From Magicicada septendecula (Eukaryota; Arthropoda; Insecta; Hemiptera; Cicadidae), in NCBI GenBank assembly GCA_034769895.1, contig JAWRYS010000741.1, positions 1 to 64,000 on the forward strand: 64,000 nucleotides of DNA, read 5' to 3'. Within the stretch, counting starts at the first letter, position 1. The number at the start of each line of letters is the position of its first letter. Shown here piece after piece: positions 12,281-23,700 of the stretch. The position numbers were made by a program, and so were the translations under genes. Below the pieces are notes generated by a model. The model was not told where the DNA came from. It saw only the letters and a program-made list of their open reading frames with translations, and did not search any database.

Positions 12281-15110
12281 AAGGTTGCAGGTTGCAGGTA
12301 AACTACCCCTTCCCCTTAACCGATCTTCACCAAAATCAAAATTCCTAGAGTCCTCTACAATTCACTGACGTATGCAAAAAATTATTTGATTATGTTTGAA
12401 TTTGCGGCTGTTATCGTTTGCCATAGAAAATACGCTTGATAAAAAAACGTTGCAGGTAAACTACCCCTTCCCCTCAACCGATCTTCACCAAAAACAATAG
12501 GTCTTGAGTACTCTACAAATCAGGGCTGTATGCAGAAAATTATTTGATTCTGTTTGAATTTGCGGCTGTTATCGTTTGCCATAGGAAATACCCTTGTTAA
12601 AACATAAAACGTTACAGGTAAACTACCCCTTTCCCTTAACCGATCTTCACCAAAAACAATAGGTCTTGAGAACTCTACAATTCAGGGCTGTATGCGATAC
12701 ATTATTTGATTCTGTTTGAATTTGCGGCTGTTATCGTTTGCCAAAAAAAAAAAAATTTCCCTTGATAAAAAAAAACCGTTGCCGGTAAACTACCCCTTTC
12801 CCTCAACCGATCTTTACCAAAAACAATAGGTCGTGAGTACTCTACAAATCAGGGCTGTATGCAAAAAATTATTTGATTCTGTTTGAATTTGCGGCTGTTA
12901 TCGTTTGCCATAGAAAAAAAATTTACACATAGACACACAGACAGATAGACACACAGACACACACACAGACACTTTTCGGAAAACGACTTTTTTTCATGTT
13001 TTGAGTGTAGTAGAATCAGAATCTGCAATAATCTCGAACACGATTTTTTTTGCCATCACCATACTTCCATTCCTTAAGGAATATGGAAGTAAAATATCGG
13101 TATGGAGAACCATACATGACTTCCATATTCTAAGATTTATATTTAAAATCATTTTCAGCCAAACAGCCAGGCTTACCTGCCTTTTTATTGCTGTATTAAA
13201 TGAAAAATATTATATTACATTAAAATGAAAAAATTATAATTGTGTTGCCTGGCAACAAAATTATTTTATTTTAACAATTACCATTGTTTCAAAAAGTTTA
13301 AATAAATTTTCAAGTACTTTACTCTTGTTAAAACGTAAAAGGTTGCAGGTAAACTACCCCTTCCCCTTAACCGATCTTCACCAAAATCGAAAGTCATTGA
13401 GACCTCTACAATTCAGGGACGTATGCAAAAAATTATTTGATTCTGTTTGAATTTGCGGCTGTTTTCGTTGGCCATAGAAAATACGCTTGATAAAAAAACG
13501 TTGCAGGTAAACTACCCCTTCCCCTTAACCGATCTACACAAAAAAACAATAGGTCTTGAGTACTCTACAAATCAGGGCTGTATGCAAAACATTATTTGAT
13601 TCTGTTTGAATTTGCAGCTGTTATCGTTTGCCATAGAAAATACCCTTGTTAAAAAAACGTTGCTGGTAAACTACCCCTTTCCCTCAACCGATCTTCACCA
13701 AAAACAATAGGTCTTGAGAACTCTACAATTTAGGGCTGTATGCAAATCTTTTGATTCTGTTTGAATTTGCGGCTGTTATCGTTTGCCATAGGAAATACCC
13801 TTGTTAAAACATAAAACGTTACAGGTAAACTTCCCCTTTCCCTTAACCGATCTTCACCAAAATCAACAGATCTTGAGAACTCTACAATTCAGGGCTGTAT
13901 GCGAAACATTATTTGATTCTGTTTGAATATGCGGCTGTTATCGTTTGCCATAGGAAATACCCTTGTTAAAACATAAAACGTTACCGGTAAACTACCCCTT
14001 TCCCTTAACCAATCTTCACCAAAATCAACAGATCGTGAGAACTCTACAATTCAGGGCTGTATGCGAAACATTATTTGATTCTGTTTGAATTTGAGGCTGT
14101 TATCGTTTGCCAAACAAACAAAATTACCCTTGCTAAAAAAAAACCGTTGCAGGTAAACTACCCCTTTCCCTCAACCGATCTTCACCAAAAACAAAAGGTC
14201 GCGATTACTCTGCAAATCAGAGCTGTATGCAAAAACGTATTTGATTCTGTTTGAATTTGCGGCAGTTATCGTTTGCCATAAAAAACAAGTACTTTACTCT
14301 TGTTAAAACGTAAAAGGTTGCAGGTAAACTACCCCTTCCCCTTAACCGATCTTCACCAAAATCGAAAGTCATTGAGACCTCTACAATTCAGGGACGTATG
14401 CAAGAAATTGTTTGATTCTGTTTGAATTTGCGGCTGTTATCGTTTGCCATAGGAAATACGCTTGATAAAAAAACGTTGCAGGTAAACTACCCCTTCCCCT
14501 TAACCCATCTTCACCAAAAACAACAGATCTTGAGTACTCTACAAATCAGGGCTGTATGCAAAACATTCTTTGATTCTGTTTGAATTTGCGGCTGTTATCG
14601 TTTGCCATAGAAAATGCCCTTGTTAAAAAAACGATGCCGGTAAACTACCCCTTTCCCTCAACCGATCTTCACCAAAAACAATAGGTCTTGAGAACTCTAC
14701 AATTTAGGGCTGTATGCAAATAATCTTTTGATTCTGTTTGAATTTGCGGCTGTTATCGTTTGCCATAGGAAATACCCTTGTTAAAACATAAAACGTTACA
14801 GGTAAACTACCCCTTTCCCTTAACCGATCTTCACCAAAATCAACAGATCTTGAGAACTCTACAATTCAGGGCTGTATGCGAAATATTATTTGATTCTGTT
14901 TGAATTTGCGGCTGTTATCGTTTGCCAAACAAACAAAATTACCCTTGCTAAAAAAAAACCGTTGCAGGTAAACTACCCCTTTCCCTCAACCGATCTTCAC
15001 CAAAAACAATAGGTCGCGAGTACTCTGCAAATCAGGGCTGCATGCAAAAAATTATTTGATTCTGTTTGAATTTGCGGCAGTTATCGTTTGCCATAGAAAA
15101 AAAATCTACA
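12281..15110. repeat. Expanded minisatellite, 15 monomers in three blocks with higher-order structure
   Basis: GGTAAACTACCCC-type motifs lie near 12,298, 12,456, 12,618 and 12,785; 13,349, 13,506, 13,665, 13,823, 13,985 and 14,152; and 14,324, 14,482, 14,639, 14,802 and 14,967. The monomer is about 157-170 bp. The second and third blocks both start with AAGTACTTTACTCTTGTT (13,313 and 14,286) and list similar monomer variants in the same order, so a segment of about 970 bp was itself duplicated. Monomers are degenerate with no unique spacers, so this is not a CRISPR array. Confidence 0.9.
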
Positions 15111-15279
15111 GATAGACAGACAGACACACACACACAGACACTTTTCGGAAAACGACTTTTTTTCATGTTTTGAGTGTAGTACAATCAGAATCTGCAATAA
15201 TCTCGAACACGATTTTTTTTGCCATCACCATACTTCCATTGCTTAAGGAATATGGAAGTAAAATAATAATAAATTTCAG

Positions 15280-15640
15280 TACCATGGACACCACTAACTT
15301 AATTGTAAACAGTCAACAACAAACTGCCCTGCACTTGCTGGAGACATGTGATTTCACTCCAGAATGGTATCAGGTGGTGACAGCATTTTTGTGAACAAAA
15401 ATATTTTAACATACTCTATGAAACAAAAAAAAAGTGAAGTGGTATCATATGAGCCAATATGCATGAAGAGGTTAATTTACATCTACACTTAAAATTAAGT
15501 TCTAATTAACTCTTAGAATTCTTAGAACAAATTACATTCAGTAACATTGTACAGCTCTTTTGTATTTTGTACAAAATTTTACAACATTTTACAAAACTGT
15601 TCATTTTGTCAAACCTAATAAAATAGTTGTATAAACCTTT
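15280..15640 (+). other. Possible terminal exon of an unidentified gene (short ORF plus AATAAA)
   Basis: A pyrimidine/AT-rich acceptor (AAATTTCAG, ending 15,279) precedes an open frame. From ATG 15,284 it codes 36 residues (ends TGA 15,392-15,394) with a non-repetitive composition, including HLLETCDFTPEWYQVV. AATAAA follows at 15,617-15,622, with T-rich sequence after it. This is how a last coding exon and 3' untranslated region look. I do not recognise the protein, and upstream exons would have to lie across the satellite block. It could equally be the tail of a mobile element. Confidence 0.3.
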
Positions 15641-15844
15641 TGTTTAGCTTTTCCTTTCCTTTATATGTGGTGTTTGGTGGAAGACACTATGTGATGGGCT
15701 TCATTTATTTTAATTTTTGTATAGGACTACTTCTATTTACATGTATTACTATATTTTATTATTATTCGTATTATTATTAGTATTGGTAGTAGTAGTAGTA
15801 GTAGTATTACATCATCTACTACTCCCTACTTCTACTGTTACTAG

Positions 15845-16800
15845 TTACTACTACTACCGAGAACTTTTTTTGGAATGCCACTTTGTCTGTATTTGCTCCT
15901 AACTCGAATTTTTCGTCTGCCCTCATCTGTCGGATTGACCTGATCTCGGCTTGAGAATCTTCTGGTTTGACTTTCTTCCGGAGCTTTCCCAAGATTTCCG
16001 CATAAGACCAACCTTCTGCTGACCTTATGAGGAGTGGCTCAGTTTCTTCTTCTTCTTCTTCTTCTTCTTCTTCTTCTTCTTCTTCTTCTTCTTCTTCTTC
16101 TTCTTCTTCTTCTTCTTCTTCTTCTTCTTCTTCTTGACGCTCTCCACAGATGTTGTTGGAGCTTGCAGCACGGCCATCTCTCTTCTGTCTTCAGCCTTCA
16201 TGTGCTTATTTTCCCTTCGAGAGACAACCGTACTCCACTGGTCAGGCAGTTCTCCCTCTCTAGCCTTCTTTTCTTATTATTACCAGCAGTCACCGCAGTA
16301 GACTGTGTCGAGATTTGTTCCTGCCACATCCTCTTTAGTTCACTCTCCAGTTTCTCCCAGCTATACCGGCCATCAGCAATAATGTCAATCGCTTTCTCCA
16401 ACTCGATGAAGCCATTCTTCACATTTATCGAGATGTTTCTCTGACCTCAGACAGCGGCCTTCATTCTGGAGATGATTTGTCAGCACCTCTTAAGCTCTGC
16501 TTCTTCGTCTCCTCTTTGGAGTTAGTTCAGTCTGTCGGGGAGAAGTCTTATATGGATACCCGCAGTCAGCTCCCGTGCTTCAGTTCCCTTCTTCGTTGGC
16601 AAAGTGGGCCTCCTTTTCGACCTCCGCTTTGCCTCCTACCGTCTCAGTCTCCAGGCCAACTGCTGAAGATTTCGCCGATAGCTCGGTAACCTTGCTCTGA
16701 CCATCTGGGATATTACGATTATCTCCAGGTGATCGTCTGCAGCAGTGAACTCCTCCGAAAAGGATTAACTTAAGTTGCATTCACCGTGCCTTTTGTTTTG
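15845..16800 (-). pseudogene. R1/LOA-type LINE ORF1 (gag-like) fragment, broken
   Basis: On the minus strand, 16,040 to about 15,850 reads EPLLIRSAEGWSYAEIL, then GKLRKKVKPEDSQAEIRSIR, then QMRADEKFEL. This is the block of ORF1 in R1-like non-LTR retrotransposons that follows the G-x-SYA-x-hL pattern. Upstream, 16,422-16,198 codes a basic, helical stretch (ELEKAIDIIADGRYSWEKLE) in another frame, so the ORF is frameshifted. The (TTC)n tract on the plus strand encodes a glutamate run just before the conserved block. Downstream the homology fades into a (TAG)n tract at 15,786-15,806. I see no ORF2 and no LINE 3' tail. Confidence 0.5.
16043..16135. repeat. (TTC)n microsatellite, about 93 bp
   Basis: About 31 uninterrupted TTC repeats inside the LINE ORF1 fragment. 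Translated on the plus strand it gives a false polyleucine protein, and on the minus strand a glutamate run. Confidence 0.97.
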
Positions 16801-17278
16801 CTTGGTGCACTATTTGCCAGAGATAAATAGTGACTCACCCCTGTGACATTCATTTGATAATGACAACCCGCTTGCACACCCATGACAGCTGCCGGTACCT
16901 GGGATCCGACTCCCTGCACCGTAATACCAATACCCTTTGCTTCGAAATACATATTGTGTTATTGTACACGGTTCCTTCCCCGTTTTTTTTTGGTAGAGCA
17001 GCCAAAATAAGACAAAAAAGTAAGAGGAAATTAAAGACCATTTGTCCTCTAATACTCTAATAGCGTCGGGGTCGGGAAAAACAAGAGTTGATCAAGGAAG
17101 ACCGACAGAACAAGTAAAGTAAAAGAAAGGGACCTCACCCATGACAGGTTTATGCAAAGTGGTAGGGGAGAAAGAAGGGGAACGTAAGAGGATTTCTTGT
17201 GATAGGGGAGAAACAAGAACATGATATATGTTACATTTTAGAGTGGAACAGATAAAAAGGTTTTTGTGCCCTTACTAA
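16801..17278. other. Flank of the gypsy insertion, no gene recognised
   Basis: This is unique-looking sequence to the left of the gypsy element and continues at 28,522 on the other side. The minus strand has a short frame 16,952-16,770 containing a donor-like GGGTGAGT, but no family is recognised. 17,020-17,250 is purine-rich. Confidence 0.5.
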
Positions 17279-17283
17279 AACGT
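17279..17283. repeat. Target-site duplication AACGT, left side
   Basis: AACGT directly precedes the left LTR and matches 28,517-28,521. A sixth base (A) could belong to either the LTR end or the duplication. Confidence 0.88.
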
Positions 17284-17302
17284 ATAGTTAGCATAAATGG
17301 GG

Positions 17303-17312
17303 TTTATTTATT
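17303..17312 (-). promoter_or_regulatory. Candidate poly(A) signal near the LTR end
   Basis: TTTATTTATT on the plus strand gives two overlapping AATAAA on the element strand, about 20-30 bp before the LTR end. The same lies at 25,902-25,911 in the other LTR. Confidence 0.4.
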
Positions 17313-17333
17313 ATGCTAATCGTGATATAAATG

Positions 17334-17519
17334 ATTTACATTTAGTAAATGGGACTAGTGGTATTTTATGTGAGTTTATCACTTTCTCATATGTATCTCG
17401 CCCTAAAGCTGGATGCCATTTACATTTAATGCCAAGCGTTGTGCAGCCATTTACATTTAGTGGTGTAAATATAATTTACATCTGTGGTAATTAATTGTGT
17501 AAACCATTTACATCTAGTG
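17334..17519. repeat. Clustered ATTTACATTTAGT-like motif in the LTR
   Basis: Five variants of ATTTACATTTAGT (near 17,334, 17,415, 17,447, 17,473 and 17,503) cluster near the LTR end and recur at 25,933-26,118. The function is unknown; candidates are protein-binding or RNA elements. Confidence 0.6.
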
Positions 17520-18779
17520 AATATTAATCTGTGCTAATTATCTGCGCGGATTAATTACTCAACAATTATGAATCATATTAATTAAAGATTTATGTAATAC
17601 GTTAAAATTGATATATCTAAAATTATTTCTATTCGTCAGATTTGACTCAACACAGTGTCTGATTAAATACGATTTTATGAGTCTATTAATCAGACGTTTC
17701 AATGGTCGAGTTTATTGTATCCATTGATGTTTAGCATAAGTTATGAGATTTTTAGTGTAATACTTAGAATGAAAATACATCAATAACAAAGGTGAAATTT
17801 CAATAATGAACGCATGAATACTGTAAATTAACTACTTATTTATTACACATCTTACTGAAGTAAGTAACTATATCCTGCAAATTACATACATATTAAAGCA
17901 CATGATATAAATACAATTATTCAATTTATACGATGTTTCCTGAAACATAAACACATGGTACATTCAAATGCAGTAAATAATGCACATATATAAAACATAC
18001 ACGAATAATAAACAATCAACAATTATACTTATTCCTACCTAAAATGCGTTCATTATTTCTCAGATAACGAATTACGTTAGTGTTATTTTATAGATTTTAT
18101 GATTCATATGACTCATATGTAATTATTCTCTTGGGGTTAGTTCTTTGAAAAGAGGCAACAGAACAGTAGTATATACTACTAAGATTAAGTAGACATAAAG
18201 CTTATCTTTGAGAGTGTTTATCCAATTCCGTCGTCGTGAGAAGACACTTTCTAGATGATTCGTCGAAGATCATAATCACTGTTACGCAGAGCACTGATAA
18301 TTTCACTTCACTCCACTAAATCTCCACTCCCGTCATGTGTATGGTATTGTGGTAACCCGCTGATGTCGAGTGTCCGGAGTTCAAATAGTGAGGTGTTAAT
18401 GTTGTCATTAACTTGAATTGTTCTGAAAGTTTGCCATATTTGTGTACATGGTTAACTGTGCCGTCTATTTTGGGTGTATCGCGTACTGCGTGCTTAATTG
18501 TTTGGTATAGTTTATTCAACTAATTGTTCAACATGGTGATACGTTATGATGTGAGAATGTTTGAGGTGACACTCACTGTTCTACTTTAAATGTTAATTAG
18601 TATATTATTATGTGCGCGTCAGTTGAGATTTCAAGTCCCGTACGCACTCATAGTTTATATTTCCGCACAGAATTGTGTATAAGTGTGACTATACCGATGT
18701 CTTTGTTCACTTATGAATTTACAAATTAGTGAATCCGGTCGGTCGCACATCTATCACGTCTGTCTATCGTACGCACTAA

Positions 18780-19030
18780 CTTCTGACTATTAATTGCGAC
18801 TATCAACTGCTACTATTAACTACATACTCTTGACTACCGACTGACTGTTAACTGCGACTAACTGTTCGATTGAACGACTTGACTACTCGATTGAATACTT
18901 GACTATCCGATTGAAAATTACTGACTCTCGATTAACTACTTGACTGCCCGATTGAAAATTACTGACTCTCGATTAACTACTTGACTGCCCGATTGAAAAT
19001 TACTGACTCTCGATTAACTACTTGACTGCC
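18780..19030. repeat. GACTA-rich tandem repeat in the 3' LTR, including 3 x 41 bp
   Basis: Degenerate GACTA-containing repeats lead into three copies of a 41-bp unit starting CGATTGAAAATTACTGACTC at 18,908, 18,949 and 18,990. The same array is at 27,379-27,629 in the other LTR. Confidence 0.85.
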
Positions 19031-19917
19031 TGCTCCGCGTCTTCGCCAAACAGTTTTTATTGGAACATCTTACCCATAAGTCTAAGTTTCGATCTCTACG
19101 CCTTCTAGGGCTCTTGATTGGTCGTACAAATTCCTACCCTTCTGTAGATCTCATCCACTGTTTCACGATTCGTCGGCCGAACCCTTCCTACTCTCTCCAC
19201 GAGCTCTCTTAGAAGATGCTTGATGCTGGTTGGTCGTCGTCATCCCCGGAGTGTTTCATGTGACGAGCGTAGCACAGATTCTAAGAAATTAGGACAATTT
19301 CATGGCCTTCTGTTATCCTTTGTTTAGACTTTCCCTAAGGTTCTGACTGAGCTTTTGTTAACAGACTCCAGGTCTTGGTTAATTGTCTAAGTTCCACGAC
19401 GTTCGTTCCGCCGATTATCAACCCTTCGTTGTCTTCATTTCGGTGAAATTCTACTTTTCAGTCGTAAATTTCAGTAAACTGTCAAGAATGTGTTTTCACG
19501 CTGTGCAGGGTACACTGGCAGTATTCACTGAGTTACGTCTATTGTCTATCTCTCCGTTAAAATTGCTCTGTACTTCCTTTGTAACATAGTAAAGCCTTTC
19601 ATAATTGAGCAGTTACACTTTGCTTCCACAGCAGGCGTTCCATCTCGATTCCGTGTAACTCGGCAGCTGGACGAAGTCTTTGTTTCAGATTGTTGGGTGC
19701 TGTAAATTTTGACAAACGGCTAGCTGTCAGTGACGCCTTGAAATACTCATTGTGTGCAGTGCTCAGACATTTTTTCTTTGTCTTCGCTCTGTCGTCGGGT
19801 TTGACGTGCCCTCGATTCGTCATTATTTACGACCTGGGCTTGTGTCCGTCGACTTGAGTGTGGGAACGTGTCACTTGATCGAGGAATTAAAATTTTTTTA
19901 AAATTTCGATCATTACA

Positions 19918-19930
19918 TTGTCCCCAAATT
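19918..19930 (-). other. Candidate polypurine tract of the gypsy element
   Basis: On the element strand AATTTGGGGACAA directly precedes the 3' LTR start TGTAATG. The position fits a plus-strand primer, but the tract is short and interrupted by pyrimidines. Confidence 0.5.
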
Positions 19931-20798
19931 GGATTGGATGTTGGACTTCGGGAGACATCTGATCCAATTTCTGCGCTCTGTGCCAGTCGTGGATGTCTGC
20001 TTCGGAATGGACATGGTTGACTGACATCTATCTCTCATAGGAAGCAATTAATTGTTATTCCCCATCTTAATGTTTTATATGGTCATATGAATTTATTGCC
20101 GCACATCTGAGTGAATGAACGCATTTTTACACTTTGTCTGTCCATATGCGGACTGTACAATACGATTTCGAGTAAATAATTGAATTTAAGACATGGACGT
20201 TTGTCCATTTGACAGTTTGTCTCGTTACTCTTTATACACAATGTATTAGATAAGCTGTAGATTAGCTACCCATTATATTAATCGATCTTATGTCGATGAC
20301 CTATATAGCAATAAAATACTTTTAAACTTGTCATTACTGTCTCTAGAATACAGTTGATACTAACAAATATATACATATGATTAATTCGTAACATATTATA
20401 AATGATTACATTGGTAAAAGAAACATACATATTAATTAAATAGTTAAGGAATCAGCATACTTCGTGATGCATACTCTTAAAGTTATAAAACAATCGTCCA
20501 TTTTGAATTATTATTTACATAAACAAATTATTCGAGTCTCTACATTTTAACAAGTTATTATCCATAATTATTAACGTCTTTGGTGTCCTGTGTCATAGTA
20601 TTACACTGTCCTTCTGACACATGGTACATTTCACAAATCACTTTCTGTATATGTTGGTATTTATACGTCTAATTAACATAACGAATGACAATTATGTGCT
20701 GATCACAAACACAGTTAGCATTGAAATACAGACTAAACACAACAAGTAAAATGCATATCATTATTTGGTTAGCTGGACTGGCCGCGCGAGCAAATTAC
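19931..20798. other. Non-coding stretch between pol and 3' LTR; no env
   Basis: About 870 bp of AT-rich sequence with no frame that resembles an envelope protein on the element strand. It is probably a 3' untranslated region of the genomic RNA. Confidence 0.6.
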
Positions 20799-23700
20799 CT
20801 AAACTATGTCTTCTGCTGGTCGCCGGGAGTCGTCGCTACCACTCGTGTTATCTATACTTCCGTTCGCTGGCTCATGATACGCCTTAATTTGCCGTATATT
20901 AAATTTTCCTCTCGTCTTCCCGCTATCGCACTCCACGAGCTCATATGTGGCCTCGCCGATGATGCGGTTGATTTTATATGGTCCTGCGAAAAGTTCGAAG
21001 AACTTGTCAATTCTCTTTGACGCAGCGTCGGATTGGTGGAATGCTCTCACCAGAACCTTGTCGCCAATCGCAAATTTTGTGATTTTCTTCTTCTCATTAC
21101 AGCGTTTCGCGTGTTTCTCTCGCTTCTCCTTTATCTTTACAAATATATTGTTTTCGCGTTTTCCTTCGCTGCTAATGACTCCTTTGTCCAAGCATTGCTC
21201 CCATGCTCGTGTAGGTCTCGTGCCGAGGTGTGCTTCGTGAGGGGTTATTTCGATCGTCTCGTGGTACACCTCGTTTAGACACGCTTCAATCGTTTTCACG
21301 TATTGGGACCATTTAGTGTGTTGGTCACTTATGAAAATGCGAAATAAGTTTCCCAGTTGCCGGTTAATCCGTTCGGCAAGGTTGGTACATGGATTACGTA
21401 TTGCAGTAAACTTTGGTTGTATGTCCAACTCCTTTAGACCGTTGACCCATCTCTTGGATGTGAACTGTGTTCCGTTGTCCGTCAAAATGGTCCGCGGACG
21501 TCCAAATAGTTCGCAATACGTTTTTATCCTCCGCAACGTCGTAGTGGTTGTTGCTCTCCGGAGGGTGAATAACTTGACATATTTCGTGAAATTATCCACT
21601 ATGACCAATAAATATTTGACTCCACCCGTTCCTGTCGGTAGGGGTCCATAATAATCTGCGCTTACCAGGTCTCCTTTGGCCGTAGGTATCACAGCGCGTG
21701 TGCCACCAAATAGCTCTCTGTTGTTGGTGTCTTTGCACTTCTGGCATAGGTCACAGGTTTTTATATATGTTTTTATTTTCTTTGACATCCGGTCGAATGT
21801 GAAATGTTCCTGGATCATTTTAATACACCTTTTTGTTCCTAAATGACCGAACATATGATGGATTTCAGCAATTATGTCCCCAGATATGTTGCTAGGAACA
21901 TACAGCTTCCATTCATTCCGCTGTCGTCTATACAACTTATCGTTAACATATTTATAAAATTTAGTTAATTTAGGGTCTATATTTCCCTCCTTAAATCTAG
22001 TGATGATCGCTTTTAGCTTATCGTCTTCCATCTGGTGCTTTCCGATATTTTGGATTAACTTACGCACCTCAAGTCTCATTTTTACGGTTATGTGGTTAAC
22101 TAAATATTCATGGGTGTTGTCATGAATCTCTTCTAATTTTGTATTGTGTGGATATCTACTTAAAATGTCGGCTACGATGTTTTCCTTACCCTTGGAATGA
22201 ATTATATCGAATTTATACTCCTGCACTGCAAGAATCCATCGTGTAATCCGAGAATTATTTAGATGGCATTTGTTTAAGAATGTCAACGCCTTGTTGTCGG
22301 TGATGATCGTTAATGGTTGTCCGAGAACGTATATTCGGAATTTTTCTAAGCATCGGACAATACTTAAAAGCTCTTTTTCCGTAGTATAATAGTTCCGCTC
22401 AGCACCCTTGAATGTCTTACTAGTGAAGGCGATTACGCCGATCTCCCCGTCTTCATCGAGCTGGTAAAGTTGTCCTCCGTATGCGTAATCACTCGCATCA
22501 CACTGTATATAATACCTCTGGTCTGGGCGCGGAAATCTTAAAACTACAGCGTCAATAAATAGATTTTTGACTCTGTCAAAGCAGTCGTTTAATTCATTCG
22601 TCCATACAAATTTGTGATTCTTCTTCAATAATTTATGGAGGGGTTGTGTTGTCTCCGCATATTTGCTAGTAAAACGGTTATAAAAGTTAGTGAGGCCTAG
22701 GAAACCCTTTAACTGTTTCTGGTTCTTGGGTTTAGGGAAGTCCATAATGGCTTTCACTTTCTCTCCCGTAGCTTGGATGCCGCGTGTTGTTAGTTGGTAT
22801 CCAAGATACGATATTTCTTTCCTGAAAAACTGTGACTTATTTAAGTTGACGGTTAAGTTATTTTCGTTAAGATTATTTAATAATGCCTCTAAATGTTCTA
22901 AGTGTGTTTTAACATCGTCAGAATAGCATAGACAATCGTCCACGTATATTAATGTGTTTTTCTTAACATCTTCATTTAAGACCGTATCCAATCCGCGTGT
23001 TAGTGCCGCTGAACTGGTACTAAGGCCGAATGGTGTAACGGTGAATTGGTAGCACCTTCCCTCATACATGAACGCGGTATACTTCCTGCACTCTTTCTTC
23101 AAAGGTACTTGCCAAAAGCTGCTCGACAAATCGACAGTAGACAGATATCGCATCTCGCTGCATCTTGCCAAGATTTCATTTATTGGAGAAACGCCTTCAT
23201 AGTCGGGAATAGTAACGCCGTTTATCTTTCTTGCATCCAGGCATAGACGGACCCTTCCATCTCTTTTTATGACTGTTACGAGTGGATTTATGAACGGGCT
23301 TGTACAACGTTCAATCACACCGTATCGCAGCATCCTATCTATCTCGTCCTTTACTTTCTTCTGATAAGCAAGTGGTACAGGCCAACCCCGTTGAAAGTAG
23401 GGCGTACTGTCCGTAACTTGAAACTCATGCTCATATCCGTCTATTCTCCCCGGGCATTCCCTAAACACTCTTCTATTCTTAACAAGTATTCCCTTCAAAT
23501 TTCCCAATATCTCCTCGTCTTGACAGTCCATGTTTGATATCTTCTCGTCGATGCACCTCAAGATTTCTTCTTCTTCTTCTCCCTTATCAATTAGTTCCAT
23601 GTTCATGATGGGTACGGCGTGCACCTCTTCATCAGCCGCATTCACTATTTCTATTTTCTTGCTGCCAATGTCGATACGACATCCTACCTCCTGTAAAAAA

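Larger units (their letters stand above)
1..15264. repeat. Left arm of an 8.9-kb composite tandem array (copies L1 partial, L2)
   Basis: The sequence from position 1 recurs from about 8,901 with the same order of parts, at a spacing of 8,900 bp. Markers at 179 and 9,079, and at 611 and 9,511, are nearly identical. The parts in plus-strand order are: hAT-like element, AT-rich block, minisatellite/(TG)n element, unclassified stretch, fossil gypsy integrase, AT-rich block, next hAT-like element. The arm ends in an expanded minisatellite block at about 15,264. The same unit appears in the opposite orientation from 28,613. Copy number and arm lengths could be affected by assembly, because the copies are nearly identical. 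Confidence 0.88.
11751..15264. mobile_element. Minisatellite-bearing element, expanded copy L2
   Basis: It starts with the same GTATGG/CCATAC hairpin as the other copies but carries fifteen minisatellite monomers. A tail ends in ACTTCCAT...ATGGAAGT around a TTAAG centre. The tail occurs twice (about 12,925-13,090 and 15,090-15,264). Between the two, at 13,095-13,330, the start of the element recurs, so the block is a head-to-tail dimer. The copy ends at the boundary with the 2-kb island. Confidence 0.6.
17284..19917 (-). repeat. 3' LTR of the gypsy element (2,634 bp)
   Basis: In element orientation it starts TGTAATGATCG at 19,917 and ends GCTAACTAT at 17,284. The end is AT rather than the usual CA. 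Landmarks at 17,297, 18,316, 19,383 and 19,599 recur at exactly +8,599 in the other LTR, so there is no net insertion or deletion. Small open frames inside are not supported as genes. The length is large for an insect gypsy LTR. Confidence 0.93.

Noticed and set aside
12281-15110. Regular repeats that might suggest a CRISPR array
   Set aside because: The whole monomer of about 160 bp is repeated with no unique spacers, and the context is eukaryotic.
16034-16444. 136-residue frame with a polyleucine run
   Set aside because: Antisense translation of the (TTC)n tract in the LINE ORF1 fragment.
19931-20798. Possible env gene downstream of gypsy pol
   Set aside because: No frame of useful length on the element strand and no signal peptide or membrane anchor pattern.
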